Assembly: GCA_015832175.1 (NCBI GenBank)
Contig: WJXW01000014.1
Coordinates: forward strand, 1 to 64,000
Reading direction: 5' to 3'
Source of the DNA: Paraphaeosphaeria minitans
Taxonomy: Eukaryota; Ascomycota; Dothideomycetes; Pleosporales; Didymosphaeriaceae
DNA length: 64,000 nucleotides
Shown: in pieces, positions 60,410-64,000 of the stretch
Layout of the letters: each line of letters starts with the position of its first letter
How positions within the stretch are numbered: position 1 is the stretch's first letter
Made by a program: the position numbers and the translations under genes
Notes under the pieces: model-generated
The model's input: only the letters and a program-made list of their open reading frames with translations
Database searches by the model: none
What the model was told of the DNA's origin: nothing

Positions 60410-61283
60410 GGTAATTCGCGCTAGGTACTTTAATATTACTATAGTTACTATAATAAATAGCGCCTTCTTTCTTAACTACACCCTTAGTAGTATTGCCAGC
60501 CTCTGCCATTATAAGATCTAAGCTGTTATATAAGCCTATAAGGCTAACATCCCAATTACCTTACGCTATAAGTACACTATTATCTCTAAGACTATAACTA
60601 ATTCTAGTACAAAGCTTATTAGCAGCCGCAGCTTGTCTACAGTTACCTCTGCCCCTATTGTAATAGTAGCCAACTCTTCTCTAGTTTATAGGATTATGGA
60701 CTGCAGTAGAAGTTCTCTATTCTACAAAATATTAGTATACTTTTAGACAGACCTAAACTAGATCTAAATTAAATATAGTACTATGCGCTTTTAACTTTTA
60801 CTTCTTTAACTTTATGCTAGACACGCGACGCGCGCCTATAATAATAGCTATATTACTTTCTACAATATAAATAGTACTATAGGTGTAGGATAACTACCTA
60901 AGTATTTTATATTTTTTTTAGGATGCAGATCGCGTTTATAGTAGTGTTTAAAAGCTTGTCTATAGTTGTGTAGGCGTGTATATAACTTTTGCATTTCTAA
61001 CTTCTTTAACTTTAGTGCTAGACATATAATATATACCTATAATAATAACTACCACAAGTTTTATAATATAAATTATACTATAGGTGCAGAATAGTCTCCT
61101 AAGTATTCTATGTCTTTTTTAGAATAGAGACTGTATTTGTGGTAGCGTAGTTACCTATTCCTACTCTTATATACCTGCCTATATGGTGTTCGCGTACCTG
61201 CCTACATAGACGTGTTAAAAGAGGTTTAGCGCCCCTAGCGCTATACTATTCTTGTTACGTATGTGGCCACATACGCGGCTTCC
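60410..61283. other. Spacer with an internal tandem duplication
   Basis: Non-coding. Two related segments of about 165 bp, near 60795-60960 and 60985-61150, share cttctttaacttta, cctataataata and ctaagtatt blocks. The rest shows nothing recognisable. Confidence 0.55.
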
Positions 61284-64000
61284 TCTTAGATAGGTCCGCG
61301 TTAGCTAGTTAAGGCCAAGAATAATCCTTCCCGCCTTGTGGTCGTTACCAAAATTAACAACACTAATAAAGTGTTACTAGCATGCATTAGTACTCTTAGG
61401 ATCCTAGTCCTTACCCTTAATCGCTTTAATGTTATAACTCTACAGCTCTTTCGCCTTTAGGCACTTATTCTATAGGATCGCCCACGTATCTTAAATAGCG
61501 AATTTGTTAATACATGAAGCGTCTTTTAATAGTCCTATTTAAACCTAGTTAGATCTTAGTATAAGCTACCTAGGGCAGCAATTTGCTAGGAGAAGGCAGG
61601 CCTAGTAGTTACCTTTACCCTATTTGTTTCCTATCTAAACGCAATAGGACATAATAGTGTTCCCTAAGTAGGTTGTCTTTTGTCTAGTAACAATAGCACA
61701 TTAATCCTAGCTATAGTTAAAGGGCTTCTGTTTAATAAAGTAAGCTATATAGTAAAGTCTCTAGTATTTAAGATAAGCTAGTATCTCTTCCTTAAAGATC
61801 CTGCCTCTTCTCTTCCTAGCCTCTTCTATCCTATATTAAAAGAAGTCTAGCTCCCTCTCTTAGTAGGCTGCTCTAAAAGGCGTGGCTAGTGCCTTCTAAT
61901 ATAGGTTTACTATGTATACAATTAGCACAGCGACTAGGGAGCTAGAGAAAAACTAACTAGGGGTAAATAAATGTTTAGCAGGGAAACCTAACGTGGTTCC
62001 TATATATGTTAGGAGGAGACCTAGATCTGTCTATAGGCTGGCTAGCCTAGTTAATCAACTAGGTGTTGGAGATAGTAGGCGTTTTCTAGATAATGAAACA
62101 TAATAGTCACTACTCTAGGTACCTATTATATAGGCTAGTGAGGAGTTTGCATTGTATCTAGCCTAAATAGGCGTTAAAGGCACGTTTTGCAGTAGCCCCC
62201 TTACTGCACCTTAGAGTCTTCCTAGTATAATTAATAAACTTTATATATGGGGTAAATTAGATAGGGAGTAAATTAAGTCTAAGTATATATTATAAGTCTA
62301 CTTAGATACTTTATACATCTTCCTTATCTTATTACTATTAAAATAACAATTAATAATGCTGCGACAGTAGACTAGTTAGTAAGTAGGGTCCTATATGTAG
62401 GCTAGTACAGCTAGCTAAGCATTCTAACTAGCTTTGTTAAAGTGTGTATTTAGGACTTACTTACTAAGCACTAGGCGTACAGTGTCTAGTTTCTAGTCCT
62501 AGGCAACCCTGCCAAATTCTTATATAAGGCTAATTAGACTAGCTAGTAGAGCGAACCTAATAACTACCTAGATGTCTAGGATATAGAGGCCTTCTGTTAA
62601 TGCGCTAGTCGCAATTATAGCGCCTTCTAATTATTATAAGAATAGGTCTAAGCTTATTCCCTTTTTGCCCTCTTCTATTTAGCTGTAGTATCTTAAGCAG
62701 TCTAGGCCCTAGGCTAAGGTATTTACTATTAAAATAAAGTTAATATAGATAAAAACCTTTTTAAATTTTTATAGAGCCTATTATATATACTCTACTATGT
62801 CTATTATTATAGTGCTTATTAAGAGTGGGACGCTGCAGACCTTATATTAGACATTACTATAAGGTGTAGATTCCCTGTAAGGGTTTATATCTATAGGGAG
62901 GCCTAGCAATTAAAACGCTTAGTGCTAATTGTTTAGAGGTAGGATTATAGTAAGTAAAGTTAGAGGGACTTTGTACTGTGTTAACTAATATAGGTTATAG
63001 AGATAAGGGTAGTATGCTATGTTAGGGAGAATGATATAGTGAAATTTGTCCACTACTATTCGCTCTAGTACGCCTAATAACTTCTGCCTACGTACGTAAG
63101 CCTAGAAACTATTACTAGCCATATTCTCTAGAGTTGCAAGTATAATAGCCGCCTACTTATTATATAAGCCCTACTTCCACACTGTAGCACGTATGCGTAG
63201 GGTTATACAGCGTTAAAGTATATCTATACGCAAGGCTGCGAGTAGCACTATTATAAGGCTCTACCTATAGCCTAGACAGTAAGCTAGTAGTATAAAGAGG
63301 AGACTTTTACTAGCTCTAGTGCTTATAATATACACTACTACACTTTCGCCTATAAAGATAGCTAATAGGGCGGCCTTCTATATACCTCTAAATTAGGCGT
63401 CGCATCTAAAGTTCTCTTATAACAGTTATAGGAGATTAATATTACTTCTCTTAGTATTCTACTATTAAGTAGTAGCTATAATACTCTTATAATAGTTAAG
63501 ACTTAGCTACGCTTCTACTAAGCCAAAATAAATAGCGTAATACTATTTCTGTAATGTCTTAAAGTGTGCCTCTATATTATTAAATAAGTAGGTAAATATT
63601 TTTAATATATCAAGTGCGTATACTGCGTAGGCTATTTTAGGTAGGTACCTAGCCTATATTTCTTATGTTTTAGCCTCCACTTTATTTATAATGTTATTCA
63701 CATCCTCTTTAGTGAGTTCCTGAATAAGCATTTTAGAGCTAACAAACTAGTAGGCGAAAGCAATTATAAAGTGACGTAAGGTGCTAATATTAATCTCCTG
63801 CCTAATCTAATAAAGACTGGCACTCTAGATAGCTAAACTAAGAATATATAATATAGTATATTATTTTTCTACTGCGTCTAGCCACAAAAGCACACTTTAC
63901 GCCTACTTATAATAGTAGTTGCGAAGGTCTATCCCTATTTATCCTTAGATAACTAGATAGAATAGTTAGACTAGCTAAATATATTACACTAAGAGACTGC
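61284..64000 (-). pseudogene. TLH relic C (helicase and C-terminal part; continues beyond the window)
   Basis: Third copy of the decayed TLH lineage, matching 16361-19074 at a constant offset of about 44,926 bp. Coding part from about 61896 (C-terminus) to the window end. It includes the degraded RecQ motifs and the conserved Tyr codon near 63618. The 5' part, and any gene Y partner, should lie to the right of the window. Confidence 0.8.

Noticed and set aside
12094..64000. A genetic code in which TAG/TAA encode Gln
   Set aside because: The intact TLH genes use CAG/CAA for Gln and end at TAG. Duplicate copies of X differ at these sites by C/T, and motif residues other than Gln show the same mutation type.

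Overview
This is one chromosome end of a filamentous ascomycete. It opens with 17 CCCTAA repeats plus a partial unit (1-107), the TTAGGG-type telomere read inwards. Most of the rest is TpA-rich, CpA-poor sequence in which long reading frames survive but Gln/Trp codons have become TAG/TAA. That is the signature of repeat-induced point mutation (RIP), known from Pezizomycotina. I cannot name the species. No ordinary housekeeping gene and no tRNA or rRNA was recognised.

Layout: 1-107 telomere; 108-1379 A+T-rich subtelomeric repeat; 1380-12093 a GC-rich, non-mutated array of telomere-linked RecQ-type helicase (TLH) units: one complete copy, a 740-bp 5' fragment, and a second complete copy, all transcribed toward the telomere. 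12093-22895 is a RIP-decayed cassette with three genes: X (+), a second-lineage TLH (-) and Y (+). 23456-25630 is an internal, tandemly repeated copy of the telomere-adjacent A+T-rich repeat. 27128-35991 is a decayed divergent pair: an SF1 (UPF1/DNA2-like) helicase with CCHC knuckles (-) and an SNF2-like ATPase (+). 37099-38259 is an unidentified relic. 39052-46500 is a second copy of the X/TLH/Y cassette in which the helicase half is deleted. 47624-54205 is a decayed Ty3/Gypsy retrotransposon with 410-bp LTRs and an AATAT target duplication, inserted into older decayed sequence. 54764-58560 holds an unidentified long minus-strand relic. 59105-59650 is a 60-bp tandem repeat. 59690-64000 is the third, more divergent X relic followed by a third TLH relic that runs off the window.

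Only the two 1473-residue TLH genes are intact. Each carries N-terminal C2H2-type fingers, a central region that looks like a tyrosine-recombinase core (Arg673, Lys707, Arg792-His793, Tyr846), a complete RecQ helicase core (residues about 935-1245) and a Cys-rich C-terminus. The decayed TLH lineage shows the same Arg/Lys/Arg/Tyr order before its helicase. Together with a short shared GGT(A) at every TLH-unit junction, this suggests that these telomere helicases may belong to, or derive from, a recombinase-bearing mobile unit. This is an inference and needs profile and structure tests.

Decayed frames were read by eye, treating in-frame TAG/TAA as former Gln/Trp codons. Their limits are approximate unless a start and stop are stated.
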